DNA of 64,000 nucleotides from Amycolatopsis sp. A133 (GCF_031082405.1 NZ_JAVHJU010000009.1:124001-188000); one strand, 5' to 3'; shown: positions 6,764 to 15,659, counted from the first letter of the stretch. The notes: generated from the sequence alone by a model not told the origin. Translations and numbers: made by a program.

Positions 6764-9745
6764 TCACCCGGCCAAGCTCGCCAGGATGCTCGCCGCCCGG
6801 GTTTCCAGGGGCCGGTAGCCCGCCTGGGCGGCGAGCTTGACCGCCGCTTCGCCGTGGGTGCGGGCCACTTCGCCGTCACCCACGGCGAGCGCCGCTTCGG
6901 CGAGGCCGGTCAGTGCCGCGGCTTCGCACCACGTGAAGCTCGTTTCGCGGGCGATGTCGAGTGCCGCCGTCAGGTGCTCGACCGCGTCCGCCGCGCGGTC
7001 CAGCCGGAGGCAGGTTTCGCCGAACGCGGCCAGTGCCGACGCCTCGGTGCCGCGGTCGCCGATGCGGCGGGTCAGTTCCACCGCCTCGGCCGCGTCGGCG
7101 AGCGCCCGCGTGCCGTCGCCCGCGCGGGCCTCCAGGACGGCCCGGCCGGACAGCGCGGCCGCTTCGCCGTACTGGTAGCCGAGTTCCCGGTTGGCGGTCA
7201 GGGCCCGCTCGTAGAACCCGGCCGCGACGGCGTTGCCGAGATCGCGGTGGACGTGCCCGAGGTCGACCAGCAGCACGGCCACGCTGAAGCGCGCGCCGTC
7301 GCGTTCGGCGATCTCCAGCGCGCGGCCGAAGTGACCGAGCGCGGCGTCGAAGTCGCCGACCTGCCCGCAGGCGAACCCCAGGTTGGCCAGCGCCATCGTG
7401 ATCCCCGGCATGGCGGCCTCTTCGCACAGCCGCAGCGCCTCGAGCCCGCACGCGATCGCCTCGTGCGCGTCGCCGAGGCGCTGGTGCACGGCGCTCAGGT
7501 TGTTGAGCGCCGCGGCGCGCCCGGCGGGCCACTGGGCCGCCAGCTCGTCGGCCAGCACCGTCGTCAGGTGTTCGCGGGCTTCGGCGTAGCGGCCGCTGTT
7601 GACGCCGGCGAGCGCGATGGACAACCGCATCGCCGCCTGGGCCTGGCGGTCGGCGGCCGCCCGGGCGGCGGTCAACGCCGTCGTGGCCGTCTCGATCCAC
7701 TCGGTGTGGTGGCCGCGGTGGTGGAAGAACGCCCGGAGCGCGTCGGCCAGGTGCCACGCGTACTCGCGCGGGCCGTGCGCCGCCGTGTGCTCGACGGCGG
7801 CCGCGAGGTTCGGCCACTCCGTGTCCAGCCAGGCCAGCGCGTCCTCGGTGCCCTCGAACACCGGCTCCGGTTCGGCGCGGGGCAGCCGGAGGAAGTGCGG
7901 GATGAGCAGGCGTCCCGCCGCGTCGGCCGTGACGAGGTAGAGGTCGAACAGCCGGCGCCGGGCAGCGTCGGCTTCGGCGGCCGTGTCGTCGGCCGCGACC
8001 CGCCCGCCCGCGTAGCTGCGCAGGAGGTCGTGGAAGCGGTAGCGGCCGGGCAGGTGCCGTTCGACGAGGTTGGCCGCGGCCAGGGCCTTGAGCTGCTGGC
8101 CCGCCCGGCCTTCGGCGACCGCGGCGAGCCGCGCGGCCACCGGCGGGGTGAACGTCTGGCCCGGCACCAGCGCCAGCCGCCGGAACAGCAGCCGGTGCTC
8201 GGCGGGCAGCGCCCGGTACGAGACGGAGAACGCCGTCGTGACCGCGCTTTCCTCGGCGCCGTCGACACTCAGCCCGGCGAGGGGATCGCCGTCGGCGAGC
8301 TCGCGGGCCAGCTCCGCGATCCCGGACACCTCGCCGGCGCCGAGGTTCGCCGCGGCCAGCCGCAGCGCCAGCGGGAGGTGCCCGCACAGCCGGGCCAGCT
8401 CGGCCGCCGCGGCCGGCTCGGCGGCGACCGCGGGCGGCCCGAGCACGGTTTCCAGCAGCTGCCGGGAATCCTCGGCCGGCAGCACGGACAGCGGCATCGC
8501 CCGCGCGCCGGTGCGGGCGATGAGGTCGCCGAGCCGCTGGCGGCTGGTGACCAGCACCGTGCCCGACGGCGGCAGCAGCGGCGTGACCTGCGCGCTGTCG
8601 CGGGCGTTGTCCAGCAGGACCAGCACCTGCCGGTCGGCCAGCAGCGAACGCCAGAGCGCGGTGCGGCCGTCCGGGTCCGGCGGGATCGCCCGCGGATCGG
8701 TGCCCAGTGCCCGCAGCAGCTGCGCGGCCGCGACGGCCGGGGTGAGCGGCTCGTGGTCCGGGTCGAACCCGCGCAGGTCGAGGTAGAGCTGGCCGTCGGC
8801 GAACCGGTCGCGGACGCGGTGCGCCCAGCGGACCGCGAGCGCGGTCTTGCCGACGCCCGCGGTGCCGGTGACCACGCGGATGTCCGGCCCGGGGCCGGTG
8901 CCGGCCGGTTCGTCGAGCCGGGCCAGCTCCGCGGCGCGGCCGGTGAAGCCGCGGACGTCGTGCGGCAGCTGGGCCGGGCGGACCGGTTCGGGCGGCGGTT
9001 CCGGCGCGACGTCCAGTGCCGGGTCGGCGGCGAGGATCGCGGCTTCCAGGCGGGTCAGCTCCGGCGCCGGGTCGAGCCCGAGCCCGGTCGCGAGCCGGGC
9101 GCGCAGGCGGCGGAAGGCGGCGAGGGCGGCGTCGGTGCGGCCTTCGCGGTGCAGGGCGAGCATCAGCTGGCCGACGAACCGCTGCCGCAGCGGGTGCGCG
9201 GCGACCAGCGTCGTCAGCTCGGCGAGCACGTCGCGGCCCCGGCCGAGCCGCAGCTGCGCGTCGATGCGGTCCTCCAGCGCGCTCCAGCGGGCCTCGTCCA
9301 GGCCGGCGAGCAGCTGCGCGGCGACGTCGCCGGTCGCGGCCCCGGCCAGTGCGTCGCCCCGCCACAGCGCGAGGGCCTCGTCGAGCAGCGCGACGGCGGT
9401 TCGGTCGCCGGCCGCGCGGGCCCGGCGGACGAGGGCGGTGAACCGGTGCGCGTCGACGCTGTCCGGGTCGGCGCGCAGCACGTACCCGTGGCCTTCGGTG
9501 ACGAGTTCGGGGCCGTCCGCGGCGCGGAACACCGCCCGCAACCGCGAGATGAGCGCCTGGACGGTGTTGCGGGCGCTGGCCGGCGGATCGTCGGGCCAGA
9601 GCAGGTCCACGAGCCGGTCCATGGCGACCGGGCGGCCGGCGTCGAGGAGCAGGACGGCGAGGACCAGCCGCTGCTTGCGGGAACCGAGGTCGACCGGGTC
9701 GCCGTCCGCCGTCGCCTCGACGGCGCCGAGGACGCGGAACTCCAC
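6764..9745 (-). CDS. AfsR-like BTAD / NB-ARC / TPR transcriptional regulator
   Basis: 993 residues from a GTG at 9745, chosen because AAGGGGAGG ends seven bases upstream and the protein then begins VEFRVLGAVEATADGDPVDLG, the canonical first strand of an OmpR-type winged helix; upstream in-frame codons look non-coding. Domains: winged helix (~1-95, including RKQRLVLAVLLL and the TVQALISRLR recognition helix), bacterial transcriptional activation domain (~100-245), NB-ARC ATPase (~275-560; P-loop GTAGVGKTALA, LVLLDNARD, LVTSRQRLGDL), and a TPR array (~600-990). Such large SARP-like regulators switch on nearby or distant metabolic clusters when the ATPase is activated. No biosynthetic cluster is adjacent. 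Direct repeats in its own promoter suggest autoregulation. Confidence 0.93.
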   Translation of the reverse strand: MEFRVLGAVEATADGDPVDLGSRKQRLVLAVLLLDAGRPVAMDRLVDLLWPDDPPASARNTVQALISRLRAVFRAADGPELVTEGHGYVLRADPDSVDAHRFTALVRRARAAGDRTAVALLDEALALWRGDALAGAATGDVAAQLLAGLDEARWSALEDRIDAQLRLGRGRDVLAELTTLVAAHPLRQRFVGQLMLALHREGRTDAALAAFRRLRARLATGLGLDPAPELTRLEAAILAADPALDVAPEPPPEPVRPAQLPHDVRGFTGRAAELARLDEPAGTGPGPDIRVVTGTAGVGKTALAVRWAHRVRDRFADGQLYLDLRGFDPDHEPLTPAVAAAQLLRALGTDPRAIPPDPDGRTALWRSLLADRQVLVLLDNARDSAQVTPLLPPSGTVLVTSRQRLGDLIARTGARAMPLSVLPAEDSRQLLETVLGPPAVAAEPAAAAELARLCGHLPLALRLAAANLGAGEVSGIAELARELADGDPLAGLSVDGAEESAVTTAFSVSYRALPAEHRLLFRRLALVPGQTFTPPVAARLAAVAEGRAGQQLKALAAANLVERHLPGRYRFHDLLRSYAGGRVAADDTAAEADAARRRLFDLYLVTADAAGRLLIPHFLRLPRAEPEPVFEGTEDALAWLDTEWPNLAAAVEHTAAHGPREYAWHLADALRAFFHHRGHHTEWIETATTALTAARAAADRQAQAAMRLSIALAGVNSGRYAEAREHLTTVLADELAAQWPAGRAAALNNLSAVHQRLGDAHEAIACGLEALRLCEEAAMPGITMALANLGFACGQVGDFDAALGHFGRALEIAERDGARFSVAVLLVDLGHVHRDLGNAVAAGFYERALTANRELGYQYGEAAALSGRAVLEARAGDGTRALADAAEAVELTRRIGDRGTEASALAAFGETCLRLDRAADAVEHLTAALDIARETSFTWCEAAALTGLAEAALAVGDGEVARTHGEAAVKLAAQAGYRPLETRAASILASLAG

Positions 9746-9786
9746 CCGGTCACCTCCCCTTGCGTTCACCCGTTCGTGGGCGGGCG

Positions 9787-9819
9787 TGCAAGCGTACTGC
9801 AAGCGTCGTGCAGGCCCGG
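9787..9819 (-). promoter_or_regulatory. Three 11-bp direct repeats, probable SARP/BTAD binding site
   Basis: TGCAAGCGTAC (9787-9797), TGCAAGCGTCG (9798-9808) and TGCAGGCCCGG (9809-9819) follow each other with an exact 11-base period. Heptamer direct repeats spaced by four bases are the known operator form for OmpR-type SARP activators. The array begins 42 bases upstream of the GTG of the BTAD regulator, consistent with positive or negative autoregulation. Confidence 0.7.
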
Positions 9820-9942
9820 TCCGCCATCCTGGCCGGGCCGCTGGACATGATCCCGATGATGTCCACGGCCGGCTCGGCCGCCGGTGTGGTTCCGGCGGAT
9901 TCGGCTGTCGTTGCTCACGGGCGGCACGAGCTGGGGGTAGGA

Positions 9943-9977
9943 CCACCACGGCGACCCCTCCACGGTCGCCGTGGTGG
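9943..9977. terminator. Strong hairpin between divergent genes
   Basis: CCACCACGGCGACC (9943-9956) and GGTCGCCGTGGTGG (9964-9977) are perfect 14-base inverted repeats with a seven-base loop, followed on the + strand by a pyrimidine-rich CCCTTTGTCCCTTT. It lies within the ~325-base space between the BTAD gene (leftward) and the DUF488 gene (rightward), where a terminator is not expected unless a short transcript starts to its left. The rest of the space holds only the 11-bp repeats. Confidence 0.6.
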
Positions 9978-10070
9978 CCCTTTGTCCCTTTGCTGCGCGG
10001 GGCAGCTTCCGCCGGGGGCGGCAGCTGCGTTCCGGTGGCGGTGCACCGCGGCTCGACGCAGAATGCGCGC

Positions 10071-10433
10071 ATGCAGCCGACGGTCGTCCGGGTGGCGCAC
10101 CTGGCCGACCCGGCCGGGCCCGCCGACGGCGTCCGCGTGCTCGTGGAACGGCTCTGGCCGCGCGGCACCGCCCGCACGGCGGTGGTCCTCGACGGCTGGT
10201 ACCGCGGCCTGGCCCCGTCCGACGAGCTGCGCACCTGGTACGGCCACGACCCCGAGCGCTTCGCGGAGTTCGCCGAGAGGTACCGCGCGGAGCTGCGCGA
10301 GCCGGACCGCGTGGCGGCCCTGCAGCGGCTGCGGGCCCTGGCCGGGGACGGCCCGGTGACGTTGCTGACGGCGAGCGGCTCGCCGTCGATCAGCCAGGCG
10401 GCCGTGCTGGCGGCGGTGCTCGCGGGGGAGTAG
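10071..10433 (+). CDS. DUF488 family protein
   Basis: 120 residues from an ATG at 10071. The sequence has the DUF488 pattern: VRVLVERLWPRGTAR, LDGWYRGLAPSDELRTWYGHDPERFAEFAERYRAEL, and a final GPVTLLTASGSPSISQAAVLAAVL segment where typical members read TLLYAAKD. DUF488 proteins are small, widely conserved and uncharacterised. The stop lies directly against the remnant of a histidine kinase gene on the other strand. Confidence 0.85.
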   Translation: MQPTVVRVAHLADPAGPADGVRVLVERLWPRGTARTAVVLDGWYRGLAPSDELRTWYGHDPERFAEFAERYRAELREPDRVAALQRLRALAGDGPVTLLTASGSPSISQAAVLAAVLAGE

Positions 10434-10536
10434 GACGACGGCCGGGGCTGTGCCGCAGCGCGTTGCCGACCAGGTTCGCCACGACGATGTCGAGCCGCCG
10501 CCGGTCGAGCCGGGCGATGATCCCCGGCGGCAGCTC
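10434..10536 (-). pseudogene. Relic of a sensor histidine kinase (HATPase N-box fragment)
   Basis: Read on the minus strand, this stretch gives LPPGIIARLDRRRLDIVVAN followed by LVGNALRHSPGRR, an unmistakable N-box of a two-component sensor kinase ATPase domain (pattern DxxRLxxVVANLVxNALRHS). It has no start, no rest of the ATPase domain and no partner response regulator; it is wedged between the stop of the DUF488 gene and the stop of the GH2 gene. Interpreted as a deletion remnant. Confidence 0.7.
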
Positions 10537-12862
10537 AAGAGCGCGTCGAGGTCGCGGTCACCCGTACCGTCGCCGTCGCCGAGCCGAGCTTCTCGTGGCG
10601 GGCCGTGAGCGTCAACGTTCCCGGCGGGCCCGCGAACGGCCGCAGCCACACCGCGGCCGCGCCGCCCGTCGCGCCGAAGTCCAGGGTCGGCTCGCCGATC
10701 AGCTCGCCCGGCCCGGTCAACGTCAGCGTCACCGCACCGGCCGTCCCCGCGCGCAGCGTCCCGAAGCGGTCCGTCGCCGCCACGACCACGCGGGTCGCGT
10801 CGCCGCCGTCCGCGCGCAGCTCCGGGTCGTCCGGGACGCAGCTGAGCACGTCCCGGCCGCGGTCGCCGCTGAAGCGACGGCTCACGACCAGCCGCCCGCC
10901 CGCGTAGCCGTCGATGCGCAGCTGCGGTCGCCGTCCCTTCGGCACGATCAGGTCGGCGGCGAAGGGCGGGTACCGCAGGTGCGGGAAGTCCGCGCGGCGG
11001 CTGCGGGCCTCACCGGCGGGCCGGTCGTCGAGGAACAGCAGCAGGCGGTCGCAGTTCGACCAGATCGTCGCGCCCGGCCCCGGGCCGCCGGGCCGCTCGG
11101 TGAAGTCCCAGGCGAAGCCGGGTTCCAGGACTGCCCGCACCCGCGGGTCGACCTGGGAAGCGTAGAAGGCTGCGGCCGGCTTGGGGATCCGGAAGATGTC
11201 CGCCACCCCGGCGTACTTCGACCCGCCGACCGACCGCTGCCAGCCCGACGGGTAGTCGAACGCGCACCACGCGAGCAGCCCGCAGTAGCGGTCGTCGGCG
11301 GCGGCCAGGTCGTGCGCCTTCGCGTGCAGTTCGGCCTGCTGCTGCCGGGTGGCCGCGGCGTCGGTGCGGCGGTACGCGCGCGCCCCGGCGAGCGTCCCGA
11401 TCGTCTCCGTCACCAGGTACGGCACCCCCGGCCGGGGCGGGCGCAGCCGGAAGGGCGCGCCGCGGCGGGCGGTGTAGTCGTTGTACGCCACGACCTCGAC
11501 GTCGCGGCCGGCGAACCGGGCGCCGGTGGCGCTGGCCAGCGCGCCGCTGGTCGGCCGGGACGGGTCGAGCCGCCGGGCGAGCCGCCCGGTCCGCTCGTAC
11601 AGCGCCGTCGTGCCGTCGGCCTCGTTCACCCGCGTGCCCCACACGACGATGCTCGGGTGGTTGCGGTCGCGCACGACCATCCCCGCGACGTCGGCCAGGT
11701 TCCGCCGCTGCCAGGTGTCGTCGCCGATGCGGCCCCAGCCCGGGACCTCCTCCCACACGAGCAGGCCCAGCTCGTCGCAGGCGTCGAGGAACGCGCTCGA
11801 CTGCGGGTAGTGCGAGCAGCGGACCATCGTGCAGTTCAGCTCGCGGCGCAGGATCTCCGCGTCGCGCCGCTGGACGCGGTCCGGCAGCGCCCCGCCGGCG
11901 AACGGGTACCACTGGTGGCGGTTGAGGCCGAACAGCTTGAGCCGCCTGCCGTTGAGGAAGAAGCCGCCGGCGGTGAACCGCGCGTCGCGGAACCCGGTCC
12001 GGACCACCCGCTCGTCGAGCACCCGGAGCCCGGCCCGGACGGTCACCACGACCTCGCACAACGCCGGGTCCTCGACGTCCCAGAGCCGGACCGCGCCGAG
12101 CCCGCCGACGTCGAACTCGGCGGTGGTGCCCGCCACCGGGGTGGTGGCGCGCGCCAGCTCGCGGCCGGCTTGGCGCACCGACGCGGTCACCTGTCCCGCG
12201 ACGGGCGCGTCGAGCGTGCACGTCAGGTGCAGCGACCGGCCGGGGGAGAGGACGTCGGCGGGCCGGGCGAAGACGTCGGCCAGCCGGGCCCGCGGCACCG
12301 CGCCGATCGTGGCGGGGCGGTAGATCCCGGCCGGCTGGTAGAAGTCGATCACCGACGGTCGCGCGCGCGGGAGATTGGGCGGGACGTCCAGCGCCCACCG
12401 CCCGTCGACGACCACGGCGAGGACGTTGTCGCCGGTCACGACGCCGGGGAGTTCCACTTCGAAGGGGAGGTAGCCGCCTTCGTGGGTGGCGACGAGCGTG
12501 CCGTTGAGGTGCACTTCGGCGTTCGTCATGACGCCGTCGAAGCGGGCGGTGTGGCGCTCGGCGGCCGTCACGGTGAAGTGCTTGCGGTAGATCCACCGGT
12601 CCTGCCAGGACGCCGGGTCCCAGCCGGTCCACGAAAGCGGCGTCACGCAGTGGGGCAGCTGCACCGGCACGAGGCCGGTCTCGTCGAAGCCGGGCTCGGT
12701 GCCGCCGTCGTCGTACCGCCCGAACAACCAGAAGTCGCCGAGCCGTGCGGTTTCCGGGCCGGCGGCGGCGTGGCCGGCCGACCCGGCGACGGCGGCGCCC
12801 AGCAGCGCGGCCCCGCCCGCGGCGAGGAACCCGCGCCGCGAAAGCCGCCGCTGCCCGCCCAT
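10535..12862 (-). CDS. Tat-exported glycoside hydrolase family 2 protein
   Basis: 775 residues. The N-terminus SRRGFLAAGGAALLGAAVAG is a twin-arginine signal. The order is GH2 sugar-binding jelly roll (~40-190), immunoglobulin-like domain (~190-295), TIM barrel (~295-600) and C-terminal beta domains. Barrel motifs include MVRCSHYPQSSAFLDACDEL and HPSIVVWGTRVNEADG with the acid/base Glu near residue 412; the nucleophile candidate is the Glu in LVTETIGTL near 484. GH2 enzymes are beta-galactosidases, beta-glucuronidases, beta-mannosidases and some enzymes acting on rhamnose-containing plant glycans. The gene lies 82 bases downstream of the LacI repressor in the same direction, so it may release sugar for the rhamnose operon. 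Exact substrate unknown. Confidence 0.88.
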   Translation of the reverse strand: MGGQRRLSRRGFLAAGGAALLGAAVAGSAGHAAAGPETARLGDFWLFGRYDDGGTEPGFDETGLVPVQLPHCVTPLSWTGWDPASWQDRWIYRKHFTVTAAERHTARFDGVMTNAEVHLNGTLVATHEGGYLPFEVELPGVVTGDNVLAVVVDGRWALDVPPNLPRARPSVIDFYQPAGIYRPATIGAVPRARLADVFARPADVLSPGRSLHLTCTLDAPVAGQVTASVRQAGRELARATTPVAGTTAEFDVGGLGAVRLWDVEDPALCEVVVTVRAGLRVLDERVVRTGFRDARFTAGGFFLNGRRLKLFGLNRHQWYPFAGGALPDRVQRRDAEILRRELNCTMVRCSHYPQSSAFLDACDELGLLVWEEVPGWGRIGDDTWQRRNLADVAGMVVRDRNHPSIVVWGTRVNEADGTTALYERTGRLARRLDPSRPTSGALASATGARFAGRDVEVVAYNDYTARRGAPFRLRPPRPGVPYLVTETIGTLAGARAYRRTDAAATRQQQAELHAKAHDLAAADDRYCGLLAWCAFDYPSGWQRSVGGSKYAGVADIFRIPKPAAAFYASQVDPRVRAVLEPGFAWDFTERPGGPGPGATIWSNCDRLLLFLDDRPAGEARSRRADFPHLRYPPFAADLIVPKGRRPQLRIDGYAGGRLVVSRRFSGDRGRDVLSCVPDDPELRADGGDATRVVVAATDRFGTLRAGTAGAVTLTLTGPGELIGEPTLDFGATGGAAAVWLRPFAGPPGTLTLTARHEKLGSATATVRVTATSTRS

Positions 12863-12944
12863 GCCGACCTCCGTGCTCCTCGCCCCCGATCCTGCGTCCC
12901 GCCCGGTGAATCAGGTGTGGGGTCCCGCGGGTGGCACGGCAGCT

Positions 12945-13979
12945 TCAGCGCAGGGTCGAGGCGCGAACCACCAGCTCGGGGGTGAACACGACTTTCCGGT
13001 GTTCGTGGGCGGTTTCGGTGGTTTCCGCCAGCAGGAGCTCCGCGGCCGTGCGGCCCAGCCGCCGGCGAGGCTGGCGGACCGACGTCAGCGGGACCGCGGC
13101 CGCCGCGGCGAACTCGATGTCGTCGTAGCCCACGATCGCCAGGTCGTCCGGGACGCGCATGCGGAGGTTCGCGCAGGTCTGCAGCAGACCCAGGGCGACG
13201 AGGTCGTTGGCGCAGAACGCGGCGGTCGGGCGGACCGGCGCGGGCAGCCCCGCCAGCCGCTCGCCGGCCCCCCGGCCGTCGGCCACGGTCAGCGCCGTCG
13301 TCGTGAGGTCGACGAGGTGGTCCGGGCCGAGCCCGGCGGCCGTCAACGCCCGCAACGCACCGAGCCGCCGGTCGCGGACCTGGCCCACGCTCGTGTGGTT
13401 GCCGATGAAGGCGATCCGCTCGTGGCCCTGTTCCACCAGGTGCCGCACGGCGATCTCGCCGCCGTAGACGTCGTCGACGGCGACCGAGCAGTGGGTGGTG
13501 CCTTCGGGCGTGCGGTCGACGACGACCACCGGTGTGCCGCGGCGCGCGATTTCGCCCAGCAGCGGGGCGTCCGGGTCCACCGGCGTGATGAGGATGCCCT
13601 GGACCCGCTGCTGCTCGAGGCGCCCGAGGTAGGCCGCTTCCCGCGAGGGCCGGTGGGCGCTGTTGCAGAGGAACAGCGACAGGCCGCCCTCACCGGCGGC
13701 GTCCGCGGCGTCTTCCATGCCGGCCGCGACGTCGGTGAAGAACGGGTTGCTGCCGTCGAGCATGACGTAGGCCAGCACCCGGCTGCGCCCGGCCCGCAGC
13801 TGCCGCGCGGACTCGTTGCGCACGAAGCGCAGTTCGGCCATCGCGGCCTCGACCCGCGCGCGGGTCGCCGGGCTGACCCGGTCGGGCCGGTTGAGCACAT
13901 TGGACACCGTGCCGAGGGAGACGCCGGCGGCCGCCGCGACTTCCTTCATGCCCGCCGCGCGCGGCTCCCTGACCACCAT
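12945..13979 (-). CDS. LacI-family repressor, probable L-rhamnose regulator
   Basis: 344 residues. The N-terminal helix-turn-helix is MKEVAAAAGVSLGTVSNVLNRPDRVSPATRARVEAAM, with the hinge LRFVRNESARQLRAGRSR; the rest is a type-1 periplasmic-binding fold sugar sensor (ITPVDPDAPLL, FCANDLVALGLLQ, VGYDDIEFAAAA, RQPRRRLGRTAAELLL). GAGGGGG precedes the ATG at 13979. It diverges from the rhamnose transport/catabolic operon, and two near-palindromic TGAAACGTTTCA-like sites lie between them. Rhamnose or a pathway intermediate is the likely inducer by context. Confidence 0.88.
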   Translation of the reverse strand: MVVREPRAAGMKEVAAAAGVSLGTVSNVLNRPDRVSPATRARVEAAMAELRFVRNESARQLRAGRSRVLAYVMLDGSNPFFTDVAAGMEDAADAAGEGGLSLFLCNSAHRPSREAAYLGRLEQQRVQGILITPVDPDAPLLGEIARRGTPVVVVDRTPEGTTHCSVAVDDVYGGEIAVRHLVEQGHERIAFIGNHTSVGQVRDRRLGALRALTAAGLGPDHLVDLTTTALTVADGRGAGERLAGLPAPVRPTAAFCANDLVALGLLQTCANLRMRVPDDLAIVGYDDIEFAAAAAVPLTSVRQPRRRLGRTAAELLLAETTETAHEHRKVVFTPELVVRASTLR

Positions 13980-14004
13980 CCGACCCCCTCTTCACACTGG
14001 CCGT

Positions 14005-14016
14005 TGAAACGTAACA
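14005..14016. promoter_or_regulatory. Probable LacI operator (regulator-proximal)
   Basis: TGAAACGTAACA matches the symmetric form TGAAACGTTTCA at 10 of 12 positions. It lies 26 bases upstream of the repressor start and would mediate autoregulation. Confidence 0.55.
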
Positions 14017-14069
14017 TCAGCGCAAACAAACTGGTGGAGATGTCGTTTGGCCACGACTTCGCCGATGCA

Positions 14070-14096
14070 TTGACTTCCTCTTCCGCCGCATAGTAA
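14070..14096 (+). promoter_or_regulatory. Candidate sigma-70 promoter of the rhamnose operon
   Basis: TTGACT (14070-14075) and TAGTAA (14091-14096) are separated by 15 bases. Transcription would begin just upstream of the TGAAACCTTTCA operator. The spacing is shorter than ideal. Confidence 0.45.
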
Positions 14097-14115
14097 CTTC
14101 ACCGCACCAGATTTG

Positions 14116-14127
14116 TGAAACCTTTCA
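14116..14127. promoter_or_regulatory. Probable LacI operator (operon-proximal)
   Basis: TGAAACCTTTCA, symmetric except for the central base pair, lies between the candidate promoter and the CGGAGG ribosome site of the ABC ATPase gene. A repressor bound here would block elongation or initiation. Confidence 0.65.
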
Positions 14128-14141
14128 ATCCGGAGGTCGCG

Positions 14142-15659
14142 ATGACGCGCCCACGCCCGGGCCGGGCCCCTCTGCTCGAGGTGCGCGGCGTGACGAAGTC
14201 GTTCGGCGCGGTCGCGGCCGTCGCCGGCGTGAGCTTCGGCCTGCACGCCGGCGAGGCCCACGCCCTCGTCGGGGAGAACGGCGCCGGCAAGTCCACGATC
14301 GTCAAGATGCTGGCCGGCGTGCACCGGCCCGACGACGGCACGCTGCTGCTGGACGGCGAGGCGATCGAGTTCTCCTCACCCGCCGACGCGAAGGCCGCCG
14401 GCATCGCGGTGATCTACCAGGAACCCACGCTGTTCCCGGACCTGAGCGTCGCGGAGAACATCGTGATGGGCCGCCACCCGCGCAAGAGTCTCGGCCGGAT
14501 CGACCGGGCGGCGATCCGCGCCGAGGCCGAGCGGCTCTTCGCCCGCTTGGGCGTGCGGATCGACCCGGCGCGCCCGGCCCGCGGGCTGTCGATCGCCGAC
14601 CAGCAGATCGTCGAGATCGCCAAGGCGCTCAGCGCGGACGCCCGGGTGCTGGTGATGGACGAGCCGACCGCCGCGCTGACCCGGGTCGAGGTCGAGCGGC
14701 TCTTCACCGTCGCCAGGACGCTGCGCCGGGAAGGCGCGGCGATCATGTTCATCTCCCACCGCTTCGAGGAGATCACCGAGCTCTGCCAGCGCGTGACGAT
14801 CATGCGCGACGGCAAGCACGTCTCCACCGACGCCCTGGAGGACGTCACCGTCGACGAGATGGTGAAGCGCATGGTCGGCCGCGACCTGGACGCGCTGTTC
14901 CCCAAGCAGGACGTCGAACCCGGCGCGGTCGTGCTGGAGGTCGAAGGCCTCGCCCGCGAGGGCGTGTTCCGCGACGTCTCCTTCTCCGTGCGCGCCGGGG
15001 AAATAGTCGCGTTCGCCGGGCTGGTCGGCTCCGGCCGGTCGGAGGTCGTGCAGGCCGTGTTCGGTGTCGACGAGCGGGACGCGGGGGTGGTGAAGGTGAG
15101 CGGGAAGAAGCTCAAGCCGCACTCGGCGCGGGCCGCGATGGCCGCCGGGATGGCGCTGGTCCCCGAGGACCGGCGGCAGCAAGGCCTGATCATGGACCTC
15201 TCGATCGAGCGGAACGTGACGCTGCCCCGGTCACGCGCGCTTTCGAAGCTCGGCTTCCTCACCGGCGCGAGCGAACGCCAAGAGGCCCGGCACTGGACCG
15301 AGCGGCTACGCACCAAGTACCGACGGCTCGGCGACCCTGTCGGCACGCTTTCGGGCGGCAACCAGCAGAAGGTCGTGCTGGCCAAGTGGCTGGCGATGGC
15401 GCCGAAGGTGCTGATCGTGGACGAACCGACGCGCGGCATCGACGTCGGTACGAAAGCCGAGGTGCACCGGCTGATGTCGGCGCTGGCCGCCGAAGGCGTC
15501 GCGATCGTCATGGTGTCCTCCGAACTGCCGGAGGTATTGGGCATGGCCGACCGCGTGCTGGTGATGCGGGAGGGCCGGATCGTGGCCGAGCTCCCGCGCG
15601 CCGAGGCGACCGAAGACTCGGTGATGTTCGCCGCGATGGGGCAGGGGGCCGCCGCATGA
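14142..15659 (+). CDS. rhaT: Sugar ABC transporter ATP-binding protein (L-rhamnose importer)
   Basis: 505 residues with two fused nucleotide-binding domains, as in the ribose/rhamnose class. Domain 1 has Walker A GENGAGKST, Q-loop IYQEPTLFPDL and Walker B VLVMDEPTAAL; domain 2 has a degenerate Walker A (GLVGSGRSE), the signature LSGGNQQK and VLIVDEPTRGID. The ATG at 14142 is chosen because CGGAGG lies five bases upstream; the in-frame GTG at 14115 falls inside the operator. Its stop overlaps the next start as ATGA. With two permeases and a binding protein it forms a complete importer; rhamnose is inferred from the catabolic genes downstream. Confidence 0.9.
   Translation: MTRPRPGRAPLLEVRGVTKSFGAVAAVAGVSFGLHAGEAHALVGENGAGKSTIVKMLAGVHRPDDGTLLLDGEAIEFSSPADAKAAGIAVIYQEPTLFPDLSVAENIVMGRHPRKSLGRIDRAAIRAEAERLFARLGVRIDPARPARGLSIADQQIVEIAKALSADARVLVMDEPTAALTRVEVERLFTVARTLRREGAAIMFISHRFEEITELCQRVTIMRDGKHVSTDALEDVTVDEMVKRMVGRDLDALFPKQDVEPGAVVLEVEGLAREGVFRDVSFSVRAGEIVAFAGLVGSGRSEVVQAVFGVDERDAGVVKVSGKKLKPHSARAAMAAGMALVPEDRRQQGLIMDLSIERNVTLPRSRALSKLGFLTGASERQEARHWTERLRTKYRRLGDPVGTLSGGNQQKVVLAKWLAMAPKVLIVDEPTRGIDVGTKAEVHRLMSALAAEGVAIVMVSSELPEVLGMADRVLVMREGRIVAELPRAEATEDSVMFAAMGQGAAA

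Noticed and set aside
6854..9850. 998-codon + strand open frame opposite the BTAD regulator
   Set aside because: Antisense shadow of a high-GC gene; the minus strand encodes recognisable winged helix, P-loop and TPRs.
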